Positions 15,281 to 24,234 are shown, counted from the first letter of the stretch. The stretch is 64,000 nt of DNA from Myroides odoratus DSM 2801 (GCF_000243275.1 NZ_CM001437.1:3639604-3703603); one strand, 5' to 3'. Program-made: numbers and translations. The notes: generated by a model not told the origin, from the letters alone.

Positions 15281-15319
15281 GAAAAAGCAGGATGTTTTAT
15301 TGTCCTGCTTTTTCTTTTT
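15281..15319 (+). terminator. Terminator hairpin without an upstream gene
   Basis: A 12-bp stem, gaaaaagcagga / tcctgctttttc, with a ~10-nt loop, followed by T-rich sequence. The nearest upstream coding region ends 560 bp away, past another terminator. Confidence 0.75.
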
Positions 15320-15362
15320 AATTTCGAATCTTTATTGTCTACGAAAGTAAAGTTAAAAAGCG

Positions 15363-16232
15363 ATGTCTCCACAAACTCAACTGCATATTGTACAAGCAAT
15401 GCCTCAACATGTACCTCAAATTCAAGATTTGATTTATCATGCAACACAGCTTAGTTATACATCATCACACGAAAATACAAAAAAGAATAAAAATATTGCA
15501 GAATTAATTCACCAAAAAGAGATGTATTTGGTGTATGAAGAAGAAATACTTTGTGGATGCTTTGCATTTAATCCGAAAGGTTATGCAGCAGCATTGGTGT
15601 TTTTTTATTGTTTGACAGATGAAAAGGAGGGAGAAATAGGGCAGGAGCAAGCGAAATGGAATAGACTCTTAGAAGCTGTCCAAAAACAAGCACGCATATC
15701 TTCTTTTAGCTATTTGACTGTGGTTGTAACACCTGCAATGCAAGCGTGGTATGAAGAACGTGGAGCGAAACAGTCCAAAGTAGTAGAAGACGCAACAGAT
15801 GCAGTGGAATATTACCTCACGGTGGTCGATCAACCTTGGATTGATTTACCGACTGCAGGTTTGGTTTGTGTGAAAGATAAACAACTCCTATTGGCTTTTA
15901 GTAAGAATAAACAAGCATGGTATCTACCAGGTGGAAAAATTGATGCAGGAGAGGATAGCCAGCAAGCGCTGAAACGCGAGATTGAAGAGGAGCTCTCTTT
16001 GGTTCTTCAACCTGAGCGATTGTCCTTTTTAACGCATATTGTCGCCCCTGCTTATGGGGAGAAAAAGAATATCCTCATGCAGCAAGATTGTTATTATTAC
16101 GAATTAGAAGAGGATACTATTACGATTGCTAATGAAATCGGCGGAATCCAGTACTTTACAAAAGAGGAATACATCCGCGATCAAATTCCCGTTCCTGGGG
16201 TATTGAAGGTTTTTGAGTATTGTAATTTGTGA
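15363..16232 (+). CDS. GNAT-like plus NUDIX hydrolase fusion
   Basis: A 289-residue two-domain protein. Residues ~5-155 resemble a GNAT acetyltransferase (IVQAMPQHVPQIQDLIYHAT, YLVYEEEILCGCFAF, WYEERGAKQ). Residues ~160-289 are a NUDIX domain with the box starting at G191 (GKIDAGEDSQQALKREIEEE). E206, E209 and E210 should bind metal, but the usual Gly after EE is replaced. NUDIX enzymes cleave nucleoside diphosphate derivatives; no substrate is evident. The stop TGA is the first TGA of a 16-bp repeat array, so the array abuts or has overwritten the gene's end. Confidence 0.75.
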   Translation: MSPQTQLHIVQAMPQHVPQIQDLIYHATQLSYTSSHENTKKNKNIAELIHQKEMYLVYEEEILCGCFAFNPKGYAAALVFFYCLTDEKEGEIGQEQAKWNRLLEAVQKQARISSFSYLTVVVTPAMQAWYEERGAKQSKVVEDATDAVEYYLTVVDQPWIDLPTAGLVCVKDKQLLLAFSKNKQAWYLPGGKIDAGEDSQQALKREIEEELSLVLQPERLSFLTHIVAPAYGEKKNILMQQDCYYYELEEDTITIANEIGGIQYFTKEEYIRDQIPVPGVLKVFEYCNL

Positions 16233-16320
16233 GGTTTGTGCTTTGTGAGGTTTGTACTTTGTGAAGTTTGTACTTTGTGAGGTTTGTGCTTTGTGAGGTT
16301 TGTGCTTTGTGAGGTTTGTC
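16229..16320 (+). repeat. 16-bp tandem array GTGAGGTTTGTGCTTT
   Basis: About 5.75 copies of the 16-bp unit with G/A and G/T variants. It begins inside the last codons of the NUDIX gene and supplies its stop codon. The same unit occurs in spacers at 1433, 10222, 24000, 39676 (inverted), 39948 (inverted) and 60905. Confidence 0.9.
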
Positions 16321-16660
16321 GGAATCATCCAGTTATTTGGCAAATTGCCATTTGCCACTACCGTTTTTATCGATTAAAGAAGATTTGCAAAAAAGCAAAA
16401 AGACAATACGCTAATCAGTCGCTACACACACACAGTATTCTGGCTAGTATGTCATCCCGACGAAGGAGGGAACGCATCCGTTACTCAATACTCGTTACTC
16501 TAACCAGTCACGCCACACAGTATTCCGTCAGCGCGGGATGCGACCCTTCGTGCCCTCAGGGTGACATACGAATCGGACAAACACAGTGGAGACTAGGACG
16601 GAGAATCTCATCTCACCCTCTCACCGCCTTACCCCCTCATCGTCTCACCGCCTCAAACTA
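16321..16660. repeat. REP-like mosaic spacer
   Basis: In order: a GGCAAAT-TGCC-ATTTGCC hairpin (about 16335-16356), a TTTATCGATTAAAG core, a block with GTCATCCCGACGAAGGAGGG, its inverted counterpart GGGATGCGACCCTTCGTGCC and CAGGGTGAC, and a C-rich CTCACC array at the right end. The two middle blocks are approximate inverted complements. A long open frame through it has repeat-derived composition and is not a gene. Confidence 0.8.
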
Positions 16661-16721
16661 TTTACAATAAAATTAACACCATAAATGCTTGAGTTTTTTG
16701 AAAAAAAAATATTTTTGTTGC

Positions 16722-17027
16722 ATGAAATACGCAGCAATAGTCGTTTTATTTTTCTTTGTCAATTTTATCGCTACGCCCACGATCGCGGTGTTAGCAGGTA
16801 TTGAACTTGATATCCCTATGCTGACGATTTCAGAAGAAAATAAAAAACCCATTACCAATGCAGAGGAAGAAGAAAAAGGCCACTTTCATGGGTTACATCC
16901 TTTTCAAGAGGATTTTCTATTGCAAGATAGAGATGAATCAGGACTTCATTATGCACAATTAAAACTCGTGTACGAATCGTTAGAATTCGACGTTTTATCC
17001 CCCCCTCCCGAATTTTTTATTGCTTAA
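16722..17027 (+). CDS. Small secreted or membrane-anchored protein before the SulP operon
   Basis: The ATG at 16722 gives a 101-residue protein with an N-terminal hydrophobic segment (MKYAAIVVLFFFVNFIATPT), then a short acidic, His-containing periplasmic part (EEEEKGHFHGLHPFQEDF) and a C-terminus ending SPPPEFFIA. An earlier TTG start would add 11 residues but spoils the signal. I recall similar small proteins in flavobacteria but cannot name a function. A 345-bp spacer with a duplicated segment separates it from the SulP gene, so co-transcription is uncertain. Confidence 0.55.
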   Translation: MKYAAIVVLFFFVNFIATPTIAVLAGIELDIPMLTISEENKKPITNAEEEEKGHFHGLHPFQEDFLLQDRDESGLHYAQLKLVYESLEFDVLSPPPEFFIA

Positions 17028-17118
17028 TTAAACTGATGTGTAATGCGTAATGCATTAGACGGGGTAGTGATGCATACTTGGTAAGGTGTGCAGGTTGTCT
17101 ATGGACTTTTTTTATTGA

Positions 17119-17316
17119 AGAATAGAGAATTTTCTGTTTAAAAACGATTCTTCTTTCATCGATAGATCTCACAACTTTGCAAAAAGGCAACTTCACGAAG
17201 AACGATTTCACCTAATGAGGAAGGGAAAAGAGAGAATAGAGAATTTTTCTGTTTGAAAACGATTCTTCTTTCATCGATAAATCTCACGACTTTGCAAAAA
17301 GGCACCTTCACAAAAA
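17119..17316. repeat. Tandemly duplicated ~80-bp spacer segment
   Basis: Two copies (about 17119-17200 and 17229-17316) of a segment containing AACGATTCTTCTTTCATCGAT and ACTTTGCAAAAAGGCA. The copies differ at several positions. ATCGATAAATCTCAC resembles the ATCGATTAAAG core of other spacers. It lies upstream of the SulP gene and may carry its promoter. Confidence 0.75.
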
Positions 17317-17371
17317 AGCACGCTCACTCCCCCCATCAACAGTAAACTGTTTTAATTTTAAGTAAACAAAA

Positions 17372-18913
17372 ATGAAATATCGTATGCAAGTAGCAACATG
17401 GAAAAAAAGTGTTGCTCCAGGCCTTGTGGTCTTTTTAGTCGCACTTCCGCTTTGTTTGGGAATTGCGCTAGCTTCGGGTGCGCCTCCAATCGCGGGAATT
17501 ATCGCTGGAGTAGTAGGGGGAGTTATTGTTGGATTTATGAGTAATTCCAACGTCAGTGTAAGTGGTCCCGCTGCGGGATTGGCTGCCATTATTTTAGCCG
17601 CTATTAGTGAGTTGGGATCTTTTCAGCTCTTGCTAACTGCGGGAATCCTTGCGGGTATTATCCAATTAGTATTGGGATTTCTACGGGCAGGGGCTATTGC
17701 CAATTTCTTTCCTTCTAGTGTGATTGAAGGAATGCTTGCGGGAATTGGAGTGGTTATTGTCATCAAGCAATTGCCTTTAGCATTCGGAGTGAGTGCATTA
17801 AGTGATGTGCAGGATATAGCATCCATTCACAAAGGCACGCTATTGATGACGGTGCTCTCTTTGGCTATTTTAATAGTGTGGAGCAAGAGTAAAAGATTGA
17901 AGAAAATTGCCTTTTTACCAGCTGCTTTAGTGGTTGTGGTTGTTGGGATTTTATTGAATCAATTGTGGATTTATACGGGGAGCTCTTGGGCAATTGATGC
18001 TTCACAAGTGGTGGCTATACCTGTATTAGATGGCTTATCTTCTATTAGTTCTTTGCTGGTTTTTCCAGATTGGACCGGATTGACTAATCCAACGGTTTGG
18101 ATTGTGGCAGGTACCATCGCTATTGTGGCTTCTATCGAAACCTTATTGTGTATTGAGGCAACAGATCGTTTAGATCCATTAAAACGACATACCGATACGA
18201 ATCGCGAGCTGAAAGCACAGGGAATAGGTAATATTATTAGCTCTTTGATTGGAGGGTTACCGATGACTTCTGTGGTTGTGCGTTCATCAGCTAATGTCAA
18301 CGCAGGTGGATTGTACAAGGCTTCTGCGATTATCCATGGGGTGTTTTTACTACTCGCTGTAGTTGCACTTCCCTTTGTATTAAATATGATTCCGTTAGCT
18401 TCTTTAGCAGCGGTATTAATCTTAGTGGGATATAATTTAGCTAAACCCGCGGTATTGCTTCACTTTTGGCATAAAGGTTATACGCAATTCGCCCCATTTA
18501 TTGTAACACTTGTTATGGTTGTTGCTACAGATTTACTGATGGGAGTACTAGCGGGAATGGTAGTGAGTATTGCCTTTTTATTGTTGGGTAACGTGCGCAA
18601 AGCATTTTCAATGCAGCATACCGTGAAAGACGAACAGCTTGTGTATACACTTACGTTAGCACAAGAAGTATCCTTCTTTAATAAAACAGCCATTAAAAAC
18701 AAGCTGCATCAACTACCTGATAACTGCCATTTGGCAATTCAAGCCAAACAAATGGGGTATATCCACATGGATGTTCTCGAAATGATTCAATCGTTTATTA
18801 ACGAAAAAGCCAGAGAAAAGAACATCGCAATTACCACGACGGGTTTTCATAAATCCATTCAAATCAGCCAAGGGCAATCTAATCTTATTTTATCACATCG
18901 TAAAACGATATAA
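17372..18913 (+). CDS. SulP-family anion transporter (likely bicarbonate)
   Basis: A 513-residue membrane protein. The SulP/SLC26 signature starts at about residue 10 with SVAPGLVVFLVALPLCLGIA, then GAPPIAGIIAGVVGG and SVSGPAAGLAAIILAAI. About 10-12 membrane spans are expected. The C-terminal ~80 residues are cytosolic and look like a reduced STAS domain (AIQAKQMGYIHMDVLEMIQS). It is followed after 2 bp by a beta-carbonic anhydrase gene. That pairing is known for bacterial SulP proteins thought to import bicarbonate, and is the basis for the substrate guess; sulfate remains possible. Confidence 0.88.
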   Translation: MKYRMQVATWKKSVAPGLVVFLVALPLCLGIALASGAPPIAGIIAGVVGGVIVGFMSNSNVSVSGPAAGLAAIILAAISELGSFQLLLTAGILAGIIQLVLGFLRAGAIANFFPSSVIEGMLAGIGVVIVIKQLPLAFGVSALSDVQDIASIHKGTLLMTVLSLAILIVWSKSKRLKKIAFLPAALVVVVVGILLNQLWIYTGSSWAIDASQVVAIPVLDGLSSISSLLVFPDWTGLTNPTVWIVAGTIAIVASIETLLCIEATDRLDPLKRHTDTNRELKAQGIGNIISSLIGGLPMTSVVVRSSANVNAGGLYKASAIIHGVFLLLAVVALPFVLNMIPLASLAAVLILVGYNLAKPAVLLHFWHKGYTQFAPFIVTLVMVVATDLLMGVLAGMVVSIAFLLLGNVRKAFSMQHTVKDEQLVYTLTLAQEVSFFNKTAIKNKLHQLPDNCHLAIQAKQMGYIHMDVLEMIQSFINEKAREKNIAITTTGFHKSIQISQGQSNLILSHRKTI

Positions 18914-18915
18914 CT

Positions 18916-19539
18916 ATGAACTCATTTACAAAAGAAATATTAGCAAATACAACACCAGAGCAAAGTTTAAACCTATTATTAGAAGGAAATAATCGCTTTG
19001 TCAATAATTTAAAATTCAATAGAAACTTCTTGCATCAGCTTCAAGAAACGAAAGATGGTCAACATCCACATGCAGTGATTTTGAGCTGTATGGATAGTCG
19101 CGCCCCATTAGAACACGTCTTAGATCAGGGAATTGGAGATATCTTCAGCTTGAGAATTGCAGGAAATGTATTGACCGATGAGGTGATTGGTAGTATGGAA
19201 TACGCTTGTCAGGTGGTTGGAAGTAAATTGATTCTCGTTTTGGGGCATAGTCGATGTGGCGCGGTAACTGGCGCTTGTAACCATACAAGTTTAGGTAAAC
19301 TAGATACCATTTTAGAGCGTATTCATCCGATTGTAGAAAAAGTACGTGAGAAAAACCAAGGAAAAGAAGTAAGTCAAACGGAATTAGTAGAGTTAGTGAC
19401 GATGGAAAATGTTCGTTCCATTGTAGAACAACTGCAACGAGTAAGTCCTTCTTTAACTCAATTGATTGAAGAAGGTCAAATCGGTGTCGTAGGTGGATAC
19501 TACGATGTCGTAAGCGGAAAAGTAGAACTGATTTGTTAG
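18916..19539 (+). CDS. Beta-class carbonic anhydrase
   Basis: A 207-residue enzyme interconverting CO2 and bicarbonate. Zinc ligands are visible: C58 in ILSCMDSR, and H111 and C114 in LGHSRCGA, with the D60-R62 dyad. The length fits the family. It is tightly coupled to the SulP transporter gene and followed by a terminator, so the two-gene operon probably supplies or balances cytoplasmic bicarbonate. Confidence 0.93.
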   Translation: MNSFTKEILANTTPEQSLNLLLEGNNRFVNNLKFNRNFLHQLQETKDGQHPHAVILSCMDSRAPLEHVLDQGIGDIFSLRIAGNVLTDEVIGSMEYACQVVGSKLILVLGHSRCGAVTGACNHTSLGKLDTILERIHPIVEKVREKNQGKEVSQTELVELVTMENVRSIVEQLQRVSPSLTQLIEEGQIGVVGGYYDVVSGKVELIC

Positions 19540-19566
19540 TATGAGGAATACTTTGTTAACGTTGAG

Positions 19567-19592
19567 AAGTCCCCAATTCGGGGGCTTTTTTT
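19567..19592 (+). terminator. Terminator of the SulP-carbonic anhydrase operon
   Basis: A stem of agtcccc paired with ggggct, a short AATTC loop, then T7. Confidence 0.85.
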
Positions 19593-19945
19593 GGTTTCTC
19601 GTTCATACTATACGGACTTTTTTTACGCCTTATTGCCTTAGAAAGGAAACAGGAATAAGATCTTTCTAACTCAACTAAAAACACAGTAATTCACATATTG
19701 TCATTTTTAATATATTTTAAGTGGTTATATGCGAATATTTTGTATTTTTATGGAAAGGAATCAATTGTTAATTTATTGATGGAAGTGTAATTATTTAAAA
19801 TATTTTCATCTCTTAGGGAATTGTATGGTGCTTATTTGTGTGTTTTCCTTTGTTTTATAAAGGTTTGGGGGATGTAAGGGTGAAAAAGTTAACAGTTGAT
19901 TGTGAAAGAGTCATTTTTAATTTTAATTATTAAATAGGTCAAACG
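19593..19945. other. AT-rich gene-free stretch
   Basis: 353 bp of AT-rich sequence between the terminator and the CI-like regulator. I see no ORF, repeat or clear promoter in it. Confidence 0.5.
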
Positions 19946-20584
19946 ATGCTAGACGCAAATGATGTTATCAGAAGATTAAAACAATTGCTGGGATTCAAAA
20001 CGGATTTGGAACTAGCCAATTTATTGGGAATCAAGCCCAATACATTATCCTCATGGAAGATACGGGAAACGTTGCGTTATGATAAGATTATTGAGGTATG
20101 TAAGCAACATAAAATTGACCTGAATGAACTGTTTTTAACCCATCCCAATGCTGTGTATAAAGGAAATTTGGAGGATCGAGTAGTAAAAATGATTTCGGTT
20201 GATCATCAGATTGAGTATTTTATCAATCCAGAAAAGTGTTTAGCTACGTCGCCTACTTGTATTTTTCCAACGGAGGATGAAGTTAATATTGGATTTCAAA
20301 TTGGAGTGGAGAACATGTATCCTACAATAAAAGTAAGTTCTTATGTATTGTCCATGCCCATTGAACCAGCAGAAATGAAACCGTGGCATATCTATGTGTT
20401 AGTCGTAGAAAATCGCGGGATTTTATGCTATCGCTTCAAGCGCAAGATGGAAAATGGCGAACTCTTATTTGTCAGCGATAATCCCGTTTTTGACAGTATG
20501 ACCTTGAGGATGGAAGAGATTCGAGCGGTATTTAGTATTCGAGGAATCTTTTTGCCAAGTGTCAAAAATTTGGTTGAGACTTAA
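19946..20584 (+). CDS. CI/LexA-like regulator lacking the self-cleavage residues
   Basis: A 212-residue protein. Residues ~1-65 are a phage-CI-type helix-turn-helix (DVIRRLKQLLGFKTDLELAN, LGIKPNTLSSWKIR). Residues ~110-205 resemble an S24 peptidase/LexA dimerisation domain: GVENMYPTIKVSSYVLSMP aligns with the usual GDSMxPT segment, and ENGELLFVSDNPVF with the terminal SDNP block. The nucleophile Ser position is Asn (ENMYP), and the Lys expected before the KRKM region appears to be Tyr. It should therefore bind DNA without RecA-type autocleavage. No phage genes surround it. Confidence 0.8.
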   Translation: MLDANDVIRRLKQLLGFKTDLELANLLGIKPNTLSSWKIRETLRYDKIIEVCKQHKIDLNELFLTHPNAVYKGNLEDRVVKMISVDHQIEYFINPEKCLATSPTCIFPTEDEVNIGFQIGVENMYPTIKVSSYVLSMPIEPAEMKPWHIYVLVVENRGILCYRFKRKMENGELLFVSDNPVFDSMTLRMEEIRAVFSIRGIFLPSVKNLVET

Positions 20585-20608
20585 AATCAAAATAGAATAA
20601 TACAATAT

Positions 20609-20632
20609 GAAACCTCGTAAGAGGTTTTTTTT
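20609..20632 (+). terminator. Terminator after the CI-like gene
   Basis: A stem of aaacctc / gaggttt with a GTAA tetraloop and T8. It lies between convergent genes, so it may serve both. Confidence 0.85.
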
Positions 20633-20651
20633 ATGGACGAAATGCTGCGGT

Positions 20652-21635
20652 TTACTTATAAAGGGCACTAGGGGATACACCGTATTTCTTTTTGAAAGCG
20701 GTCGAAAAATGGCGTTGATTCTTGTATCCAATTCGGTCGGAAATTTCGCTGATGTTAAGTGCCTGATCAGCGAGTAATGTTTTAGCATGTTCCATTTTTT
20801 CATGCGCCCAAAAAGAGATGACTGTCGTGCCAAAAAGTTCTTTAAACCCTTTCTTCAATACAAATTCATTTGTCCCTACGCGGTGAGCTAAATCCACCAA
20901 AGAATAGGTGCTATCTAGATTTTGGAGCATGAAATCGCGCACCGCATAAATCTTGTCGATTTCTTGCTTCTTTAAAGATCCTTGGTAAGGAGATTCGCCG
21001 TAAAACTGTTCCAATTGTAGGAGTAAAAGCTCAATAACCTTGGCTTCTAAAAACAAGCGTTTGAAAATCCCTTGTTTATCGCAGTGTATAATTTGATTTA
21101 AAATCTCATACATCTGGTGGTTAATGGTGTAGTGTTCCGGGTGTAATAAACTCGATTTGCCTTTCTCGACTGCATTGCGAAACCGATCAAATAAGTGATG
21201 ATCATGAGGGAGGAATCGCTTGAAGAATTCTGGTCTTAAATTGATTTCACAGAGTTGGAAATCTTCACTTTCCCATTGCATTTGGCCGCCCAATCCATTG
21301 GTGTACAAAATATTATGCGAATGAGCCTCAAAGGTGACCGGTTGATTAAATTGAGTTGTACGCGCTGTGCTTTTGCCTTTCATGGTAAAGTGCATCTCAA
21401 TGGTCTCAAAATCACTCTCAAACCCCAGGAGTACTTTTTGTGCCAGCTTTACATTGCCAATCCCAATATGCACGCCATCAAAGTATAACTCTTTGTAGTA
21501 ACCACGTCCCATAAAGGAATCCAAATGGGTAATGCTCTCTTGTACAGTCCCTTCTTTGGGCTCAAAAAAGGTGGTTGGATACTCTTTTTCTACTATTGTA
21601 TGCTTGTGTTTAATGTCATATAGTCGTAAAGTCAT
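20652..21635 (-). CDS. AraC-family transcriptional regulator
   Basis: A 327-residue protein. The C-terminal ~100 residues form the double helix-turn-helix (STYSLVDLAHRVGTNEFVLK, then ALNISEISDRIGYKNQRHFS and KKYGVSPSALYK). The N-terminal ~200 residues are a sensing domain of the PchR/YbtA-like kind. It is divergently transcribed from the MATE exporter with a 208-bp shared promoter region, so it may control that exporter; a siderophore-responsive role is only a possibility. Confidence 0.9.
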   Translation of the reverse strand: MTLRLYDIKHKHTIVEKEYPTTFFEPKEGTVQESITHLDSFMGRGYYKELYFDGVHIGIGNVKLAQKVLLGFESDFETIEMHFTMKGKSTARTTQFNQPVTFEAHSHNILYTNGLGGQMQWESEDFQLCEINLRPEFFKRFLPHDHHLFDRFRNAVEKGKSSLLHPEHYTINHQMYEILNQIIHCDKQGIFKRLFLEAKVIELLLLQLEQFYGESPYQGSLKKQEIDKIYAVRDFMLQNLDSTYSLVDLAHRVGTNEFVLKKGFKELFGTTVISFWAHEKMEHAKTLLADQALNISEISDRIGYKNQRHFSTAFKKKYGVSPSALYK

Positions 21636-21707
21636 AAGCTAATTCTCCCTGTTTTTTTGGCGGACTTTTTTATCCGTATTTGAGACATGAGGCAAATATT
21701 CGCCCGT

Positions 21708-21715
21708 TATCTTTG
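21708..21715 (+). promoter_or_regulatory. Candidate -7 box for the MATE gene
   Basis: TATCTTTG matches the Bacteroidota -7 consensus TAnnTTTG in the divergent AraC/MATE intergenic region. No -33 TTG at ideal spacing was found: the nearest TTTG is 25 bp upstream. Confidence 0.45.
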
Positions 21716-21843
21716 CAAAGATATCAATTGTTTAGAATGAATCTTAATAAGAAGGTGTTTTTTTCTAAAAAGGAAAAACATCAAGAACGAGAAGGGAAGC
21801 TAAGCAAGGGAAGAAAAGATACCTATCATGTAGATCAAAGAAG

Positions 21844-23199
21844 ATGGACAAACAAAAAGAACTTATTTTAGAAGGGAAACTGCCCAAGGTGATGTGGCAT
21901 TTGGCTTGGCCCGCAGTGGTCGCCATGGTTTTATATGGATTGAACAATTTTTTAGATGGCATTTTTGTAGGGCATCTAATTAGTAATACGGCACTAGCTG
22001 CTGTGGGAATTGCTTATCCTTTAGCTCAGTTTGCTCAAGGATTTGGGACGTTGATTGGCACGGGAATTGGTTCTGCTATTAGTATTTGGATTGGAAGAAA
22101 GGATACCGTGAAATTAGAACAAGCTATGGGAACGGTTAATTATCTTACGTTGCTTTTTTCTATTGTTTTAACGTTGCCGTGTTATGTATTTGCTGAGGAG
22201 TTGGTGTATATGATGGGAGGAAGAGGAGAGATCTTGACCTTGGGAGTGGAGTATTTCCGTGTGACGATTTTAGGTAGCTTTTTCTGGATTCACGGATTGG
22301 CCCTGAATATGATTATACGTGCAGAGGGAAGAATGAAAACGGCAGCTTGGATGATTGCTATAGGGCTCCTTGTCGATTTGGGGCTGAAGCCTATTTTTAT
22401 TGATACGCTGGGTTGGGGGGTAGCAGGTGCTGCTTGGGCAACCAACATCTCCATGATGATCTATACGCTGCTAGGGGTGTGGTATTATGCTAGCGGAAAG
22501 GCTTCTTTTCGAACTAAATTCTGGTCTTTACAGCGCAAAACAGCTATCATCAAGGAAACCCTCTCTTTAGGAATGCCTGGTTTTATTATGATGGTGATGA
22601 TTGTCATCCAAAACATTGTGGTATTCAATGCTTTGGCTAAGTATGGCAATGAGGCTGATATCACCTTTTTTACGGCAGTGAATCGATTTTATATTCTGTT
22701 GAATACTCCTTTATGGGGATTAATGCGTGCTTTACAACCAGTTACAGGTATGAACTATGGCGCCAAACAATACACGCGAAGTATCCAAGCCTATCGCTTG
22801 TTTTCACTCGTCGGACTAGCCATCCTCTTGCCGTTTTGGTTGTTTGTGATGGTCTATCCCTCAGGGGTACTAGCCGTGATGATTCCACATACAGAATTTC
22901 TAGCACACCAGCTTTTCGATTTTCGAATTTATATGAGTGTATTACTCGTCTTGCCTTTTGTATTCATGGCCATGGTTTGGTTTCCAGCCATTGAAGATGC
23001 GAAACCCGCAACGATTATTAGCTTGCTTCGTCAAGTGGTTTTCTATATTCCGATCATGTTGTTTGTGCCTGGAATAATGGGAATCAGCAGTATTTACTGG
23101 GCTAGTGCAGCTATTGATTGGATCATTTTTGCACTTATTCTCTATGCGGTATCGAAAAGTGTAACGAAACTAAAATTAAAAAACACCTCTTCTAGGTAA
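21844..23199 (+). CDS. MATE-family multidrug/toxin exporter
   Basis: A 451-residue, ~12-span membrane transporter. Typical MATE features are LAWPAVVAMVLYGLNNFLDGIFV at the first helix, ALAAVGIAYPLAQFAQGFG, and the second-half repeat TLSLGMPGFIMMVMIVIQN. It exports organic cations or other toxic compounds by Na+ or H+ antiport. The AraC regulator gene is divergent from it. The downstream membrane protein starts 48 bp later and may be co-transcribed. Confidence 0.9.
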   Translation: MDKQKELILEGKLPKVMWHLAWPAVVAMVLYGLNNFLDGIFVGHLISNTALAAVGIAYPLAQFAQGFGTLIGTGIGSAISIWIGRKDTVKLEQAMGTVNYLTLLFSIVLTLPCYVFAEELVYMMGGRGEILTLGVEYFRVTILGSFFWIHGLALNMIIRAEGRMKTAAWMIAIGLLVDLGLKPIFIDTLGWGVAGAAWATNISMMIYTLLGVWYYASGKASFRTKFWSLQRKTAIIKETLSLGMPGFIMMVMIVIQNIVVFNALAKYGNEADITFFTAVNRFYILLNTPLWGLMRALQPVTGMNYGAKQYTRSIQAYRLFSLVGLAILLPFWLFVMVYPSGVLAVMIPHTEFLAHQLFDFRIYMSVLLVLPFVFMAMVWFPAIEDAKPATIISLLRQVVFYIPIMLFVPGIMGISSIYWASAAIDWIIFALILYAVSKSVTKLKLKNTSSR

Positions 23200-23247
23200 G
23201 AGGGAATCTAGTATAAGAAGTATAACAAATTAATTATAATAATAAAC

Positions 23248-23967
23248 ATGAATTATTCAACTAAAATTAAGTGGTCTTTTGTTTCAGCTCTTCTAGCTTC
23301 TTTGCTGTGGGTTATTGGGGATATTCTAATTGTGGGGTTTTATGTCGATCCAGAGAAATACCCTTTATTTACAACTACGTATGCGAATGAGCTAGACTCA
23401 ACACTGGCGCTCTTGATGATTGAGGGCTCTACCCAACGCCTGATGTGGGGAGCATTAATAGCTTCTATGTCCGCTTTTTTATTTCTTCCTGCCGTTTGGT
23501 TGGCTTACCAATTTTTTAAAGATAAATCGAAACCCCATGCGTGGATGACGTATTTTATCTTGGTGATTAGTGTGGTTTTAATGCCTTTAGGACATGCAGA
23601 TTTTTTCTATAGCGGTGAACTGTTCAAAGCAATCTATCACACCGATGCGATAGCACATCCGTACCTTATTGAAATGGCGTCTAGTTTTACTACAGTCCTA
23701 TACATTGCTTGGGGAACGGCTATTGCCGTGTTACTTTTGGGATGGTTGTTGTTTTCCATTTTTGTATTTGCAGGGAAAACAGTTCTACCTAAATGGGTTG
23801 GCTTTATTTCTCCGGTTTTTATGACGCTATACCAACAACCAATTAAAATGATGCTACCTGATTCACTATTAAAATCGTGGATTAGCGCCGCTGGATTTAA
23901 TATCGCTTACCTTATTTTCTTTGTTTTGCTCTTTGTCTTTTTTAGAAGAACAAAGTTGGAAGAGTAG
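23248..23967 (+). CDS. Six-span membrane protein, function unknown
   Basis: A 239-residue protein with six hydrophobic segments: about 10-30, 65-90, 98-118, 140-185 (two) and 205-232. A conserved-looking LMPLGHADFFYSGELFKAIY stretch follows the third. I recall a DUF-type family of this architecture in Bacteroidota but do not assign it. It follows the MATE exporter on the same strand. Confidence 0.6.
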   Translation: MNYSTKIKWSFVSALLASLLWVIGDILIVGFYVDPEKYPLFTTTYANELDSTLALLMIEGSTQRLMWGALIASMSAFLFLPAVWLAYQFFKDKSKPHAWMTYFILVISVVLMPLGHADFFYSGELFKAIYHTDAIAHPYLIEMASSFTTVLYIAWGTAIAVLLLGWLLFSIFVFAGKTVLPKWVGFISPVFMTLYQQPIKMMLPDSLLKSWISAAGFNIAYLIFFVLLFVFFRRTKLEE

Positions 23968-23974
23968 GTTTTTT

Positions 23975-24210
23975 TGGGGGAAGGAGGTGAGGAGGTGAGG
24001 TTTGCTCTTTGTGAAGTTTGTGAAATCGTAGGTTTGATCGATTAAAGAGGATTGTTGCAAAAAATCCTTTTGCAAAAAAACAAAAAAGCAAAACCAATTT
24101 ACTTAAAAGCCAAAACCTTTTTAAAAAAGAAAGGTTAGTTCTTTGTGAGGTTTGCTCACCACCACACCCTCACCTTCTCACCCTCTCACCACCACACCAC
24201 CTCACCCCCT
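23975..24210. repeat. Composite repeat spacer with inverted ends
   Basis: It starts with GGAGGTGAGGAGGTGAGG, passes through GTGAAGTTTGTGAAATCG, the GATCGATTAAAGAGG core and poly-A/GCAAAAAAC stretches, and ends with a CTCACC-rich array at 24160-24210. The two ends are inverted complements. It lies just before the TonB-operon promoter. Confidence 0.8.
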
Positions 24211-24234
24211 TTAAATTATTATTTAGAATTATTC

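Larger units (their letters stand above)
14720..15362. other. 643-bp spacer with two orphan terminators
   Basis: No credible ORF. It contains two good terminator hairpins (14930-14962 and 15281-15319) that do not directly follow any coding region; the first is 210 bp after the HxlR stop. The ~320 bp between them could encode a small RNA, but no clean promoter was identified. Confidence 0.5.

Noticed and set aside
15274..15351. Tiny ORF MKKKKQDVLLSC...
   Set aside because: It coincides with a perfect terminator hairpin; its Lys and Phe runs come from the A/T flanks of the stem.
16284..16670. 128-codon plus-strand ORF
   Set aside because: It runs entirely through the REP-like and CTCACC repeat spacer; the translation is repeat-derived low complexity with no domain.
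21680..21871. 63-codon ORF upstream of the MATE gene
   Set aside because: It covers the divergent promoter region and overlaps the MATE start; strongly basic and without homology I recognise.
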